From Mycobacterium florentinum (GTDB taxonomy: Bacteria > Actinomycetota > Actinomycetes > Mycobacteriales > Mycobacteriaceae): a stretch of 64,000 bases of DNA. Where the stretch lies: NCBI RefSeq assembly GCF_010730355.1, contig NZ_AP022576.1, positions 5,146,001 through 5,210,000 of the forward strand. The letters are read 5' to 3'. This document shows, piece by piece, positions 9,567 through 18,904 of this stretch. A program made the translations under genes and the position numbers. Within the stretch, counting starts at the first letter, position 1, and the number at the start of each line of letters is the position of its first letter. Below the pieces are notes generated by a model. That model saw nothing but the letters and a program-made list of their open reading frames with translations. It did no database searches and had not been told where the DNA came from.

Positions 9567-11153
9567 ATGGATATTCAGTGCGACTACCTGGTGGTCGGTA
9601 CCGGCTCGGCCGGCTCTGTCGTGGCGAGTCGACTGAGCGCCGATCCGGCGACTTCGGTGCTCGCGCTCGAGGCGGGCCCGCCCGACACCAATAAGTTGAT
9701 CCGGATCCCGGCGGGCTACGGGCGGTTGTTCCGCAGCGAGATCGATTGGGACTACCTGACCGAACCGCAGAGCGAACTGGGTGGGCGCGAGATCTATTGG
9801 CCCAGCGGCAAGGTGCTGGGCGGATCGTCATCCATCAACGCGGGGATGTGGGTGCGCGGATTCGACGCCGACTACGACGAGTGGGCGCGACGGGCCGGCC
9901 CGCAATGGTGCTATGCCGAGATACTCGGCTATTTCCGCCGGATCGAAAACGTTACCAAGGCATGGTATTTCGTCAGCGGCGACGACAGCGGGGTAACCGG
10001 CCCGGTACACATTTCCCGGCAGCGCAGCCCACGGCCCTCGACGGCGGCCTGGTTGGCCGCGGCGCGCGAGTGCGGGTTTCCCGCAGCGCAACCGAATTCC
10101 CCACGACCGGAAGGCTTCTGCGAGAGCGTCGTCACCCAGTGCCGGGGTGTGCGCTGCAGCAGCGCGGACGCCTATCTGAAACCGGCCATGCGTCGCAAGA
10201 ACCTCACCGTGCACACCGGGTCCACCGTCACCCGGATCGTGATCGACGGAAACCGTGCGGTCGGTGCGGAATTCGAGCGCGACGGTCAACTCTGCGTCGC
10301 GCGCGCCCGCCGCGAGGTGGTGCTCTGCGGCGGCGCCATCAACAGCCCCCAGCTGTTGATGTTGTCCGGCATCGGCGATCGTGATCATCTCGCCGAGCAC
10401 GGCATCGACGTCGTCCACCACGCACCGCAGGTGGGGCAGAACCTGATCGACCACCTCGCCGCGCGGCTGGGTTTCCGGGTCGACGGTGACAGCCTGTTCG
10501 CCGGCCAAAAGCCGAAAGAGCGAATCAATTTCGCGTTGCGGCGCCGCGGCATGCTGACATCCAGCATCGCCGAGGCCTATGGGTTTGTCCGCAGCCGGCC
10601 CGAGCTGGAGCTACCCGATCTCGAACTTCTCTTCGCGCCCGCGCCGTTCTACGACGACGGACTCGGCGAGCCCGACGGCCACGGGGTGGTGTTCGGGCCC
10701 GTCCTGGTGGCACCGGAAAGCCGCGGCCAGATCACGCTGCGATCCGCCGACCCGCGGGACAAACCGGTGATCGAACCGCGCTACCTGTCGGATCCGGGCG
10801 GCGTCGACCGGGCCGCGATGGCCGAAGGACTGCGTATCTGCGTGCGGATGGCCGAGGCGCCCTCGCTGCAGGGCCTGCTCGGCGCGATCGCGCAACCCCG
10901 CGATTGCACCGAGCTGGACGAGGCGACGCTGGAATTGGTGCTCACCACCGGTACGCAGAGCCTGTATCACCCGCTGGGGAGCTGCCGGATGGGCAGCGAC
11001 GAGGCCAGCGTGGTGGATCCGCAGCTGCGGGTGCGCGGGGTCGACGGGCTTCGCGTCGCCGACGCCTCGGTGATGCCCAGCACGATTCGGGGCCACACCC
11101 ACGCGCCGTCGGTGTTGATCGGGGAGAAGGCCGCCGACCTGATCACCGGCTGA
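9567..11153 (+). CDS. GMC-family FAD-dependent oxidoreductase (Rv1279-like, choline dehydrogenase type)
   Basis: A 528-residue flavoprotein of the glucose-methanol-choline oxidoreductase family. The N-terminal dinucleotide fold YLVVGTGSAGSVVASRLS binds FAD. GMC signature 1 is in WPSGKVLGGSSSINAGMWVRG and signature 2 in CGGAINSPQLLMLSGIG. The C-terminal block LYHPLGSCRMG and GHTHAPS carries the catalytic region. It oxidises an alcohol group; substrate cannot be read, and the choline dehydrogenase label is only family similarity. Length equals that of M. tuberculosis Rv1279 as recalled. No signal peptide is seen, so it should be cytoplasmic. Confidence 0.9.
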   Translation: MDIQCDYLVVGTGSAGSVVASRLSADPATSVLALEAGPPDTNKLIRIPAGYGRLFRSEIDWDYLTEPQSELGGREIYWPSGKVLGGSSSINAGMWVRGFDADYDEWARRAGPQWCYAEILGYFRRIENVTKAWYFVSGDDSGVTGPVHISRQRSPRPSTAAWLAAARECGFPAAQPNSPRPEGFCESVVTQCRGVRCSSADAYLKPAMRRKNLTVHTGSTVTRIVIDGNRAVGAEFERDGQLCVARARREVVLCGGAINSPQLLMLSGIGDRDHLAEHGIDVVHHAPQVGQNLIDHLAARLGFRVDGDSLFAGQKPKERINFALRRRGMLTSSIAEAYGFVRSRPELELPDLELLFAPAPFYDDGLGEPDGHGVVFGPVLVAPESRGQITLRSADPRDKPVIEPRYLSDPGGVDRAAMAEGLRICVRMAEAPSLQGLLGAIAQPRDCTELDEATLELVLTTGTQSLYHPLGSCRMGSDEASVVDPQLRVRGVDGLRVADASVMPSTIRGHTHAPSVLIGEKAADLITG

Positions 11154-11162
11154 CCCGCCAGC

Positions 11163-11178
11163 CCCGCGTGCCCGCGGG
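11163..11178 (+). terminator. Candidate terminator after the GMC oxidoreductase
   Basis: CCCGCG at 11163-11168 pairs with CGCGGG at 11173-11178 across a 4-nt loop, 9 bp after the stop codon. No U tract follows, as is common for proposed mycobacterial terminators. A short but fully GC stem; assignment is tentative. Confidence 0.4.
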
Positions 11179-11227
11179 TACCCTGCCGTGCTGCTGATCG
11201 CCAGCGACCCCGGCAGAATGGGCGGCG

Positions 11228-12478
11228 ATGACCATGAACGCGAAACGGCGCCGGGTGCACGAAAGGCTTGCGGCAATGCCCGGTGTCCGGCCGGTGCGCA
11301 GGCCGATATCGCCGGGCAGCGCCGATGAATTCGACCTGTATTACGTGCGCACCGGCCGCAAGTCCGCTCACCCGCTGGTCATCATCCCGGGCGGACCGGG
11401 CGTCGCGTCGATGCAGGTCTACAAGGGACTGCGACGCCGCGCCGCCCTCGCCGGTCTCGACGTCATCATGATCGAGCACCGCGGGATCGGCATGTCGCGT
11501 CACGGCGACTCCGGCGCAGACCTGCCGCCCGAGGCGATCACGGTCGATCAGGTGGTCGACGACATCGCCGCCGTGCTCGACGACGCCCACGTGGACTCCG
11601 CCGTCATCTACGGCACGTCGTACGGCAGCTATATTTCCGCGGGCTTCGGCGTGCGCCACCCCGGCCGGGTGCACGCGATGATCCTCGATTCGCCGCTGCT
11701 GTCCCGAAACGACATCGCGGTCGTGCGCGACGCCGTGCGCGGCTTGCTGTTCGACGGCGACAATCCCGAAACCGCCGCATTGGCCCCCAAGGTGCGCCGG
11801 CTCATCGACTCCGGGGTGATGGCCGGGACAGCGGGAGAGATCGCCACCACCATCTACGCCTACGGCGGGGCTCCGCTGCTGGATCGCGAACTCGACCTGT
11901 TGCTCAGTGGCCGAATGACGGTGTGGCGGATGCTGTCCCGCTTCTCCGCCGTCGTCAGTCTCAATGTCGCCTACCGCCACGAAATCGATCTGGTGAGCCG
12001 CATCGCGTTCCGCGAACTCAACTACGGGGCCGAGCCCGATGGCCTGCCGCTGGATCCGGCCGTGGCGCTGCGGGAGATCATCAGCGACACGGAATCTTTC
12101 GAGGCAGAGCCGTACGATCTGGTGGCCGAGATGCCAAAGTTCACCTGGCCGACGGTGGTGGTATCCGGCGGGCGTGATCTGGTGACGCCGCGGGCGGTGG
12201 CAGAGCGGGTGGCGTCGCTGGTGCCGAACGCGTTGCTGTTGGCATTGCCGACGATGGCGCACAGCGCGTTGGACTTTCGTGAGTCCGCCGCACTGATGAT
12301 CGCCGCGGCGGTGTGCCGCGGCGAGATCGACCAGCTTGCCGGTCGGGGAGTGGCGCTGGACGCGCTGCCAGCCCGTCCCGCCATTCGGCTGCTGTGGAAG
12401 GCGGTCGAGATGGCGGCGATCGCAGAGGGTGCGCTCCCGGTGGTGACGCCGTTGTGGCGGCGGCTTAGGTACGCATGA
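11228..12478 (+). CDS. Alpha/beta hydrolase, prolyl aminopeptidase-like
   Basis: A 416-residue alpha/beta hydrolase. The oxyanion-hole motif IIPGGPGVAS near residue 56 is typical of the prolyl iminopeptidase branch. The nucleophile elbow is YGTSYGSY, the acid is in VSGGRDLVTP and the histidine in TMAHSALD, so the full Ser-Asp-His triad is present. No signal peptide is visible. The substrate could be a small peptide, amide or ester. The gene runs convergently into oppA, overlapping its 3' end by 14 bp, so antisense interference is possible. I do not recall this gene at this position in M. tuberculosis, which makes it an accessory insertion. Confidence 0.82.
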   Translation: MTMNAKRRRVHERLAAMPGVRPVRRPISPGSADEFDLYYVRTGRKSAHPLVIIPGGPGVASMQVYKGLRRRAALAGLDVIMIEHRGIGMSRHGDSGADLPPEAITVDQVVDDIAAVLDDAHVDSAVIYGTSYGSYISAGFGVRHPGRVHAMILDSPLLSRNDIAVVRDAVRGLLFDGDNPETAALAPKVRRLIDSGVMAGTAGEIATTIYAYGGAPLLDRELDLLLSGRMTVWRMLSRFSAVVSLNVAYRHEIDLVSRIAFRELNYGAEPDGLPLDPAVALREIISDTESFEAEPYDLVAEMPKFTWPTVVVSGGRDLVTPRAVAERVASLVPNALLLALPTMAHSALDFRESAALMIAAAVCRGEIDQLAGRGVALDALPARPAIRLLWKAVEMAAIAEGALPVVTPLWRRLRYA

Positions 12479-14135
12479 ATCCGATTGTGGTGTAGTCGAT
12501 GTCGGCCAATCCGGGGGCGCCGTAATTGGCCAAATCATGCCGTACCGCCCGGTTGCCGGGCGACTGGAACAGCGGCAGGTTGAAGCCTTCCTGCCAGATC
12601 ATCGCGTCAACCTGATTGGCCAATACCCGCGCCTTGTCCTGGTCGAGCTCCGACAAGGTCGCGGCGATCTTCGCATCGATTTCGGCGTTGCCGATCCTGC
12701 CGAAGTTGCTGTCACCGTCCGAGGTGTAGATCTGAGGAAGCGCAGACAACGGGAAAGCGTTTCCTTCCCAACCGAATTGGGCGATATCGAAGTCGCCGAC
12801 TCCGACGTATTGGCTGAAAAAGCCGCTGCCCGCTTTGAGGTCCAGCACCAGCTTCACGCCGATCTGCGCCAGGCTGTTCTGCGCGACCATGGCGATCTGC
12901 CGGTTGGACGGCGCGTCGTAGAGTACGTCGCGAACGACGAGCTGCTTGCCGTCCTTCTCCCGCACCGCGCCGTTGAGCTTCCAGCCCATGGCATCCAAAT
13001 CTCTTCGGGCCTTGTCCGGGTTGTAAGCGCCTGGGGCGCTGTTGTTTTGGTAGCCAACCTGTCCGGCCACGTAGATGTGGTTGTTAAGTGGAACGGGATG
13101 AGCGCTCAGGCCGTGCTGGACGACGTCGACGATGGCTTGGCGATCGATACCCTGGCAGATCGCCAGTCGCAACCGCTCATCGGCCATGATCGATCCTTCG
13201 GCCCCGTTGAACGTGAAGTGGAACCAGGTGGGGGCCGGTGCGCGCCGGATCACGATGCCGGGCGTGCGCTGGGCGGTCACCATATCGTCGAGCGTGGAGA
13301 TGCCGGCGGCATCGATTGCCTTGTTCTGTAAGGCGGGAATGACGGCGGACGCGTCGAGCACCAGGAAGGTGATGGAATCCAGCCGCGGCTTGCGGCCCCA
13401 CCAGCGCGGGTTGCGGGTCAGCACGATGCGCTGCGCGGTCCGGTCAATCGTGGACACGATGAACGGCCCGGCCGACGGGCCGGGAGCTTCAAGCTGGCCC
13501 TTGTTGAAGACCTCCGGGTTGGCCGTCATGCTGCGCGGTTGTATCCCGCCGGCGAACATCCCCCGCCACTCGGCGTACGGATCGGAGAAGGTGATCACCG
13601 CTTGCCGGTCGTCGACACCTCTGGTCACCGACCTCACGCGTTCGAACCCGGCCCGGCTGGCGATCAAGAACTTCTTGTCGCGGCCGTTGCACGCGTCAAC
13701 CTCCGACTTGAGGTCTTCCCAGGTGATCGGCGTGCCGTCGCTCCACGTTGCTTTCGGATTGATTGTGTAAGTTACGGTTTGGGGGTTGGTCCCGGTCAGC
13801 TCCGCACCGGTGAAGTAGTCGGTGTTGAGGTTGAGCGTCCCATCCGCCTGGGTCGTGAACGCTCCCGGCAGCGTGGCCCCCAGCACGGCGGCGGTGTCAG
13901 ACGTGTTGCCGTCGATGTTCAATTCGTTGAAATTGTCCGGGAACTCCGTTAGCGGCAGTCGCAGGTTGCCGCCGTCTTGCAGCGTTGCGGGGTCCTGCGG
14001 ATTCATGTCGCTGCTGGCGCCGACTTGAGCTGCGCGGGTCTCCGGCAGGTCCTGATAGCCACTGGTACATCCGGTGACCACGACGAACGCCGACGCCAGC
14101 ACCGCAAGCTCGCGGGCTCCCGGTAGGTGCCTCAC
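12465..14135 (-). CDS. oppA: Oligopeptide ABC transporter substrate-binding lipoprotein OppA
   Basis: A 556-residue periplasmic-type binding protein (SBP family 5). Starting at the GTG at 14135, it has a signal peptide ending in the lipobox VVTGC. The mature part contains the ATLQDGGNLRLPL block, WSDGTPITWED and GPFIVSTIDRTAQRIVLTRNPRWWG, the last two characteristic of peptide-binding proteins. The frame is open to 14240, but that start would lie inside oppD; 14135 leaves a 10-bp gap after the oppD stop. It is the last gene of the oppBCDA operon and captures peptides at the cell surface for the OppBC channel. Confidence 0.9.
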   Translation of the reverse strand: MRHLPGARELAVLASAFVVVTGCTSGYQDLPETRAAQVGASSDMNPQDPATLQDGGNLRLPLTEFPDNFNELNIDGNTSDTAAVLGATLPGAFTTQADGTLNLNTDYFTGAELTGTNPQTVTYTINPKATWSDGTPITWEDLKSEVDACNGRDKKFLIASRAGFERVRSVTRGVDDRQAVITFSDPYAEWRGMFAGGIQPRSMTANPEVFNKGQLEAPGPSAGPFIVSTIDRTAQRIVLTRNPRWWGRKPRLDSITFLVLDASAVIPALQNKAIDAAGISTLDDMVTAQRTPGIVIRRAPAPTWFHFTFNGAEGSIMADERLRLAICQGIDRQAIVDVVQHGLSAHPVPLNNHIYVAGQVGYQNNSAPGAYNPDKARRDLDAMGWKLNGAVREKDGKQLVVRDVLYDAPSNRQIAMVAQNSLAQIGVKLVLDLKAGSGFFSQYVGVGDFDIAQFGWEGNAFPLSALPQIYTSDGDSNFGRIGNAEIDAKIAATLSELDQDKARVLANQVDAMIWQEGFNLPLFQSPGNRAVRHDLANYGAPGLADIDYTTIGFMRT

Positions 14136-14145
14136 CCCGACGATG

Positions 14146-15996
14146 TTAATCGGCGCCGCCTTCGGGATGCGCCCGCGGAACGGCGTCAAGGAGCCGCCGG
14201 GTGTATTCGTGCTGTGGGTTGGTGAAGACCTCATTGCCATCGCCCTGTTCGACGATGGTGCCCTTGTACATCACCACCACCTGATGTGCCAGGTGTTTGA
14301 CGACGGAAAGATCATGCGAGACAAACAGATACGACAGGCCGAACCGCTCCTGCAGATCGAGTAGCAGGTTGATGATCCCGGCTTGGATCGAGACGTCCAG
14401 CGCCGACACCGGCTCGTCGAGGGCCAATATCTTGGGCTGCAACGCCAGCGCTCGTGCGATACCGATGCGCTGTTTTTGCCCACCCGAGAACTCGGCCGGA
14501 TAGCGGGCCGCGTCGGCGTGACGCAGACCAACGATGTCGAGCAGCTCGGCGACTCGCGCGTCGGTATCACCCTTGCGGAATCCGTTCGCCTGCAAAGGTT
14601 CAGCGATTACTTCGGAAACGGGCAGCCTGGGGTCCAGGGACGCCACCGGATCTTGGAACACGACCTGAATATCGCCTCGCAGCGCGCGCCGGCTCTCCGG
14701 ACTCAGCGTGGCGACGTCGGCGCCAAGAACCTCGATCGAACCCGATTGCGGCGTGTTCAGTTCCAGGATCTGTTGCAGGGTAGTCGATTTACCCGAACCG
14801 GATTCTCCGACGATCGCCAGCGTGCGGCCCTGTTCCAGGGTGAAGCTGACGCCGTCGACCGCTCGCACCTCACCCACCCGCCTGCGAAAGACGACGCCCT
14901 TGGTCAGCGGGTAGGTCTTGGAAAGGTCGACGACTCGCAGCACCGGTGCGGTGTGGTTTGCCGCATCATCGACGGCCGGCGGCCGGGTGGACACGTCGAA
15001 GATCGCGGCGGCGGCGCGACCCGCGACGTCCTCGATACGGATGCAGGCCGCCCGGTGGTCTTCGGCAACGGTGATCAGAGCCGGCTCAGCCGAATGACAT
15101 TCGTCGATCACCAGCGGACAGCGCGGCGCGAACGGACAGGCATCGGGTGCCAGCGTGGCCAGGTCGGGCGGCGCACCCGGAATCGGAACCAGCCGAGTGC
15201 CCTGCGGGGCGTCCAGTCGCGGCACCGAACCGAGCAACCCGACGGTGTAGGGCATGCGGCGGTCGCGGTACAGATCTGCAACGGTCGCGATCTCGACCTC
15301 ACGTCCGGCATACATGACCATTGCCCGATCGGCGAACTCCGAGACCACCCCCAGGTCGTGGGTGATGATCAACACGCCCGCGCCGGTGACGTCGCGCGCC
15401 GTGCGCAGCACGTCGAGAATTTGGGCCTGCACGGTGACGTCCAGCGCGGTGGTGGGCTCGTCACAGATCAGCAGGTCCGGATCGTTGGCGATCGCGATCG
15501 CGATCACCACCCGCTGGCGCTCGCCACCGGATAGCTCGTGCGGGAACGCTTTTGCGCGACGGTCCGGCTGCGCGATCCCGACCAGCTCGAGGAGCTCGAC
15601 GGCCCGCGTCCGGGCGGCTGCCCGGCTGACGTCATCCTGGTGAACCCTGATGGCCTCGGCGATCTGGTCGCCGACGGAGTAGACGGGAGTCAGGGCCGAC
15701 ATCGGGTCTTGGAACACGGTGCCGATCGTCTTGCCGCGGATCCGCGACATCGCCTGGTCGCCCAGGCCGAGCAACTCCTGGCCTTGTAGCCGAACCGAAC
15801 CCGACACCTCGGCGTATTCGGGCAGCAACCCGACGACGGCCATCGCGGCGGTGCTTTTGCCCGAGCCCGATTCACCGACGATGGCGAGCACTTCGCCCGG
15901 ATCGATGTGGTAGGTCGCTCCGCGCACCGCGGGCACCCGCGCATCTCCGGTGTCGAAGGTGACGCCCAGGTCGGTTACCTCTAGCAGTGCCGTCAC
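14146..15996 (-). CDS. oppD: Oligopeptide ABC transporter ATPase OppD, two ATPase domains fused
   Basis: A 616-residue protein with two complete ABC ATPase domains, so it covers the OppD and OppF roles in one chain. Domain 1 has GESGSGKST near residue 40 and LSGGERQR. Domain 2 has GESGSGKST near residue 395, FSGGQKQR and [13 protein letters not shown]. After the first ATPase the oligopeptide-type C-terminal extension is visible, with CPFAPRCP and a following Cys. It energises peptide uptake through OppB and OppC. Its ATG overlaps the oppC stop (ATGA). Confidence 0.93.
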   Translation of the reverse strand: MTALLEVTDLGVTFDTGDARVPAVRGATYHIDPGEVLAIVGESGSGKSTAAMAVVGLLPEYAEVSGSVRLQGQELLGLGDQAMSRIRGKTIGTVFQDPMSALTPVYSVGDQIAEAIRVHQDDVSRAAARTRAVELLELVGIAQPDRRAKAFPHELSGGERQRVVIAIAIANDPDLLICDEPTTALDVTVQAQILDVLRTARDVTGAGVLIITHDLGVVSEFADRAMVMYAGREVEIATVADLYRDRRMPYTVGLLGSVPRLDAPQGTRLVPIPGAPPDLATLAPDACPFAPRCPLVIDECHSAEPALITVAEDHRAACIRIEDVAGRAAAAIFDVSTRPPAVDDAANHTAPVLRVVDLSKTYPLTKGVVFRRRVGEVRAVDGVSFTLEQGRTLAIVGESGSGKSTTLQQILELNTPQSGSIEVLGADVATLSPESRRALRGDIQVVFQDPVASLDPRLPVSEVIAEPLQANGFRKGDTDARVAELLDIVGLRHADAARYPAEFSGGQKQRIGIARALALQPKILALDEPVSALDVSIQAGIINLLLDLQERFGLSYLFVSHDLSVVKHLAHQVVVMYKGTIVEQGDGNEVFTNPQHEYTRRLLDAVPRAHPEGGAD

Positions 15997-16928
15997 CGTG
16001 GCCGCCGCTTTTTCCGGCGAGACGGCTTCGCGCTCGGATCGATGGCGTCGCGCAGACCGTCACCGGCGAGGTTGGCGCACAACACAATCAATATCAACGC
16101 CGAGCCCGGGAACAGGAAGACCCAGGGGAAGGTCGTCACCGAAGGGGTGCCCTCGGCGATCAGCGTGCCGAGCGAGACGTCCGGTGGCTGAACCCCGAAT
16201 CCCAAGAAGCTCAACCCGGTTTCGGCCAGGATCGCGAAACCCACGTTGAGCGTCGCGTCGATGATCAGGATCGAGGCGACATTCGGCACGATGTGATGCA
16301 CGATCACCCTTCGGCTCGACACCCCCATATACCGTGCCGCGCGCACGAATTCGCGTTCCCGCAGGCTCATCGTCAGGCCGCGCACCATCCGGGAGCTGAC
16401 CATCCAGCCGAACGCCGCGAGCAGCACGATGAGCCACAGAACGCTGTTCGAATGTTTGGTGCGCGGCGTGACGATCGCGATGAGCAGGAAGCTGGGCACC
16501 ACCAGCAGCAGGTCCACCAACCACATCGACGCTCGATCGCGCCAGCCACCGAAATAGCCCGCGATCGATCCGACGGTGGCCGCGATGGTGGTCGAGATCA
16601 CCGCCACGCACACGCCGATCAGCAACGACTTCTGCAAGCCGCACAGGGTGCGGGCCAGTAGGTCCTGGCCCAGCGCGTTGGTACCGAACCAGTGTCGCGT
16701 CGACGGCGGCTGCAGCAGCGCGTGCAGGTCCAGATCGGTGTAGTGGTACGGCAATAGCGGCGGCACCGTGTAGCAGCCGATGAACGCCAGCGCCAGCAGA
16801 ATCAGCGCCACCGCCGCGGGACGATTGCGAAAGAAGCGGCGAATCAACAGGTTTCGGCGCGATGTGAACATGGCGACCGGGTGGACGCCAGAGCGTCCCG
16901 GCGCGCTTTGCGCAGCCTCTGGACTCAT
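15993..16928 (-). CDS. oppC: Oligopeptide ABC transporter permease OppC
   Basis: A 311-residue permease of the binding-protein-dependent transport family. It has an N-terminal TM helix, the OppC linker domain ([18 protein letters not shown]), then about five TM helices. The EAA-type coupling loop is [27 protein letters not shown]. The ATG at 16928 overlaps the oppB stop (ATGA). A second in-frame ATG at 16871 ([12 protein letters not shown]) would give 292 residues, closer to the M. tuberculosis length, so the first 19 residues are doubtful. Confidence 0.9.
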   Translation of the reverse strand: MSPEAAQSAPGRSGVHPVAMFTSRRNLLIRRFFRNRPAAVALILLALAFIGCYTVPPLLPYHYTDLDLHALLQPPSTRHWFGTNALGQDLLARTLCGLQKSLLIGVCVAVISTTIAATVGSIAGYFGGWRDRASMWLVDLLLVVPSFLLIAIVTPRTKHSNSVLWLIVLLAAFGWMVSSRMVRGLTMSLREREFVRAARYMGVSSRRVIVHHIVPNVASILIIDATLNVGFAILAETGLSFLGFGVQPPDVSLGTLIAEGTPSVTTFPWVFLFPGSALILIVLCANLAGDGLRDAIDPSAKPSRRKKRRPR

Positions 16929-17902
16929 GTGACCCGCACCCTCGGGTCCAGTGCCGCGTAGATGACGTCGGACAACAGTCCCGCCAGCAGAACGGCGGCG
17001 CCGGAGAAGAGCGTGATCGCCGCGACGACGTTCGCGTCCTGGGTCGCGATTCCCGACACCACCCATTCGCCCATGCCGTGCCAGCCGAAGATTTTCTCGA
17101 CGAACACCGCGCCGACAACCAGCCCGCTCACGCCGTAGGCGAACAGGGTGGCCATCGGGATAAGTGCGGTGCGAAGACCGTGCTTGAAGAGTGCCTTGCG
17201 GCGGGTCAGGCCCTTGGCCCGCGCGGTGCGGATGAAGTCCTCGCCGAGCACGTCCAGCATCGCATTGCGTTGGTAGCGGCTGAAACCCGCGATTGTGCCC
17301 AGGGCGAGGGTGAGGGTGGGCAACACGATGTGCTGCAGGCGCTCGATGAGCTCGTCGACGGTTCCACTGGGCGGAAGCGGCGAGGTCTCCCCGGTGTACT
17401 GGAAGATGCCCACGCCGGCGAACAAGTTGATCCGCAGCGCACCGAGGATGAGCAGACTCGCCAGCACGAACGACGGGATGCTCAAGACGATCAGCGACAA
17501 GACGGTGATCACCCGGTCGCTGAGCTTGTATTGCCGGACCGCGCCCCAGGCCCCCACGATGACGCCGATCAGCGTGCCCAGCACCGAACCGGTCACCACC
17601 AGTCGCAGGCTGACCCCGACCCGACGCCACAGCTCGTGTGACACCGGGTGACCGGTCACGGTCACCCCGAAGTCACCGTGGACCACACCGGAAATCCATT
17701 TCGCATAGCGGATCACCACCGGTTTGTCCAAGCCCAGCGCAACGGCCTTGGCGTGAATGGCCTCCGGTGGTGGCGTCGGGTGACGCTGCACAAAACTGTC
17801 GAGCGGATGGAAGGTCTGCGAGGTCAGCAGGAAGGTCAGGAAGGACGCCAGCAACAGCAGGACGACGTAGTTGAGGAACCGCCGGGCGAGGTACCGGATC
17901 AT
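16925..17902 (-). CDS. oppB: Oligopeptide ABC transporter permease OppB
   Basis: A 325-residue permease, first gene of the opp operon. It begins MIRYLARRFLNYVVLLLL, the usual OppB/DppB opening with a TM helix right after a basic start. Further TM segments follow, and the coupling motif is GEDFIRTARAKGLTRRKALFKHGLRTALIP. The open frame reaches 17923, but the ATG at 17902 gives the expected length. The gene diverges from the ArsR-controlled hyc-like operon, with 173 bp between starts. OppB and OppC together form the channel for peptides delivered by OppA. Confidence 0.92.
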   Translation of the reverse strand: MIRYLARRFLNYVVLLLLASFLTFLLTSQTFHPLDSFVQRHPTPPPEAIHAKAVALGLDKPVVIRYAKWISGVVHGDFGVTVTGHPVSHELWRRVGVSLRLVVTGSVLGTLIGVIVGAWGAVRQYKLSDRVITVLSLIVLSIPSFVLASLLILGALRINLFAGVGIFQYTGETSPLPPSGTVDELIERLQHIVLPTLTLALGTIAGFSRYQRNAMLDVLGEDFIRTARAKGLTRRKALFKHGLRTALIPMATLFAYGVSGLVVGAVFVEKIFGWHGMGEWVVSGIATQDANVVAAITLFSGAAVLLAGLLSDVIYAALDPRVRVT

Positions 17903-18019
17903 GCCCGGCGGGCCTGCCTGCATCGCATTGGGACAGGTTAGCGAGACGAGGGCGTCCCGGCTTGGATCGCGGTGCGCCGGTCGCGTCGACCATAGTTCGG
18001 CAGCACCACAGCCAGGCCG

Positions 18020-18067
18020 TATGATGAATTCTTCAACTGATCAACTACACGAATAGTGAATTCTTCA
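18020..18067 (+). promoter_or_regulatory. Promoter with duplicated operator for the ArsR/hyc-like operon
   Basis: The 11-bp sequence TGAATTCTTCA occurs twice in direct orientation, at 18025-18035 and 18057-18067, 32 bp apart (about three helical turns). A good -10 hexamer TATGAT at 18020-18025 runs into the first copy, with TTCGGC at 17996-18001 as a weak -35 at 18 bp. The second copy reaches the Shine-Dalgarno AGGAG at 18067-18071. Bound regulator would block both the transcription start and the leader, fitting autorepression by the adjacent ArsR protein. Confidence 0.65.
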
Positions 18068-18075
18068 GGAGCAAG

Positions 18076-18420
18076 GTGGAGTCGAAGCCCCTGTACAAGC
18101 TCAAAGCCGACTTTTTCAAGACGCTCGGGCATCCGGCACGCATCAGAATTCTCGAGCTGCTGGTGGAGCGGGACCGCTCGGTCGGGGAGTTGTTGGTGTC
18201 CGATGTCGGACTCGAGGCGTCGAATCTCTCCCAGCAGCTGGCCGTGTTGCGTCGCGCGGGAGTTGTCGTCGCCGAACGGGACGGCAATGTCGTGACCTAT
18301 TCGATCGCCTCGCCCGACATCGCCGAGCTGCTCGCGGGGGCTCGCCAGGTCCTGGCCAGAGTGCTTACCGATCGGGTCGCGGTGCTGGAAGATCTGCGCG
18401 CCGGCCCCACGGCCAATTAG
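18076..18420 (+). CDS. ArsR-family transcriptional regulator (Rv0081-like)
   Basis: A 114-residue winged-helix repressor, the length and sequence of M. tuberculosis Rv0081 as recalled. The helix-turn-helix is around residues 30-70, with KTLGHPARIRILELL and the recognition helix ASNLSQQLAVLRRAG. It has no cysteine, so it is not a classic thiolate metal sensor of the CxC ArsR type. Rv0081 is described as a hypoxia-linked hub regulator that controls its own operon. The GTG start follows AGGAG. The next gene begins 4 bp after the stop, so it heads the hyc-like operon. Confidence 0.9.
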   Translation: MESKPLYKLKADFFKTLGHPARIRILELLVERDRSVGELLVSDVGLEASNLSQQLAVLRRAGVVVAERDGNVVTYSIASPDIAELLAGARQVLARVLTDRVAVLEDLRAGPTAN

Positions 18421-18424
18421 CGCC

Positions 18425-18904
18425 ATGGGTTGGCTCGCCAAAATCCTTCGTGTCGGCCGGATCGTCGAGCCCGCGGTGGCGGCACCGCCGTCGGCAATAG
18501 AACCGCCGGCGGGAGCGCGAGGTTCGCTGCAGATTCGGCATGTCGATGCGGGGTCGTGCAACGGATGCGAGGTGGAGATTTCGGGCGTGTTCGGCCCGGT
18601 GTATGACGCGGAGCGGTTTGGGGCACGGCTCGTCGCCTCGCCCCGGCACGCCGACGCGCTACTGGTGACCGGGGTGGTGACCCGCAACATGGCCGACCCG
18701 CTGCGCAACACCCTCGAGGCGACGCCACGCCCCCGGGTCGTGATCGCATGCGGCGATTGCGCGTTGAACCGAGGGGTGTTCGGGGATTCATACGCGGTCG
18801 CAGGTTCGGTGGGTGAGGTGGTACCGGTCGATATCGAGATTGCCGGCTGCCCGCCCACACCCACCGAAATCGTTGCGGCCCTGCGATCGGTGACGGGGAA
18901 GTGA
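18425..18904 (+). CDS. NuoB/HycG-like iron-sulfur subunit (Rv0082-like)
   Basis: A 159-residue small subunit related to NuoB and HycG. The cysteines expected to hold the proximal [4Fe-4S] cluster are kept: C45 and C48 in SCNGCE, C112 in CGDC and C142 in GCPPTP. It should sit at the membrane surface against the large subunit (HycE-like) and pass electrons. The N-terminal 30 residues are a Pro/Ala-rich extension. Retention of this cluster contrasts with loss of the Ni-Fe ligands in the large subunit. The stop overlaps the next start (GTGA). Confidence 0.87.
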   Translation: MGWLAKILRVGRIVEPAVAAPPSAIEPPAGARGSLQIRHVDAGSCNGCEVEISGVFGPVYDAERFGARLVASPRHADALLVTGVVTRNMADPLRNTLEATPRPRVVIACGDCALNRGVFGDSYAVAGSVGEVVPVDIEIAGCPPTPTEIVAALRSVTGK

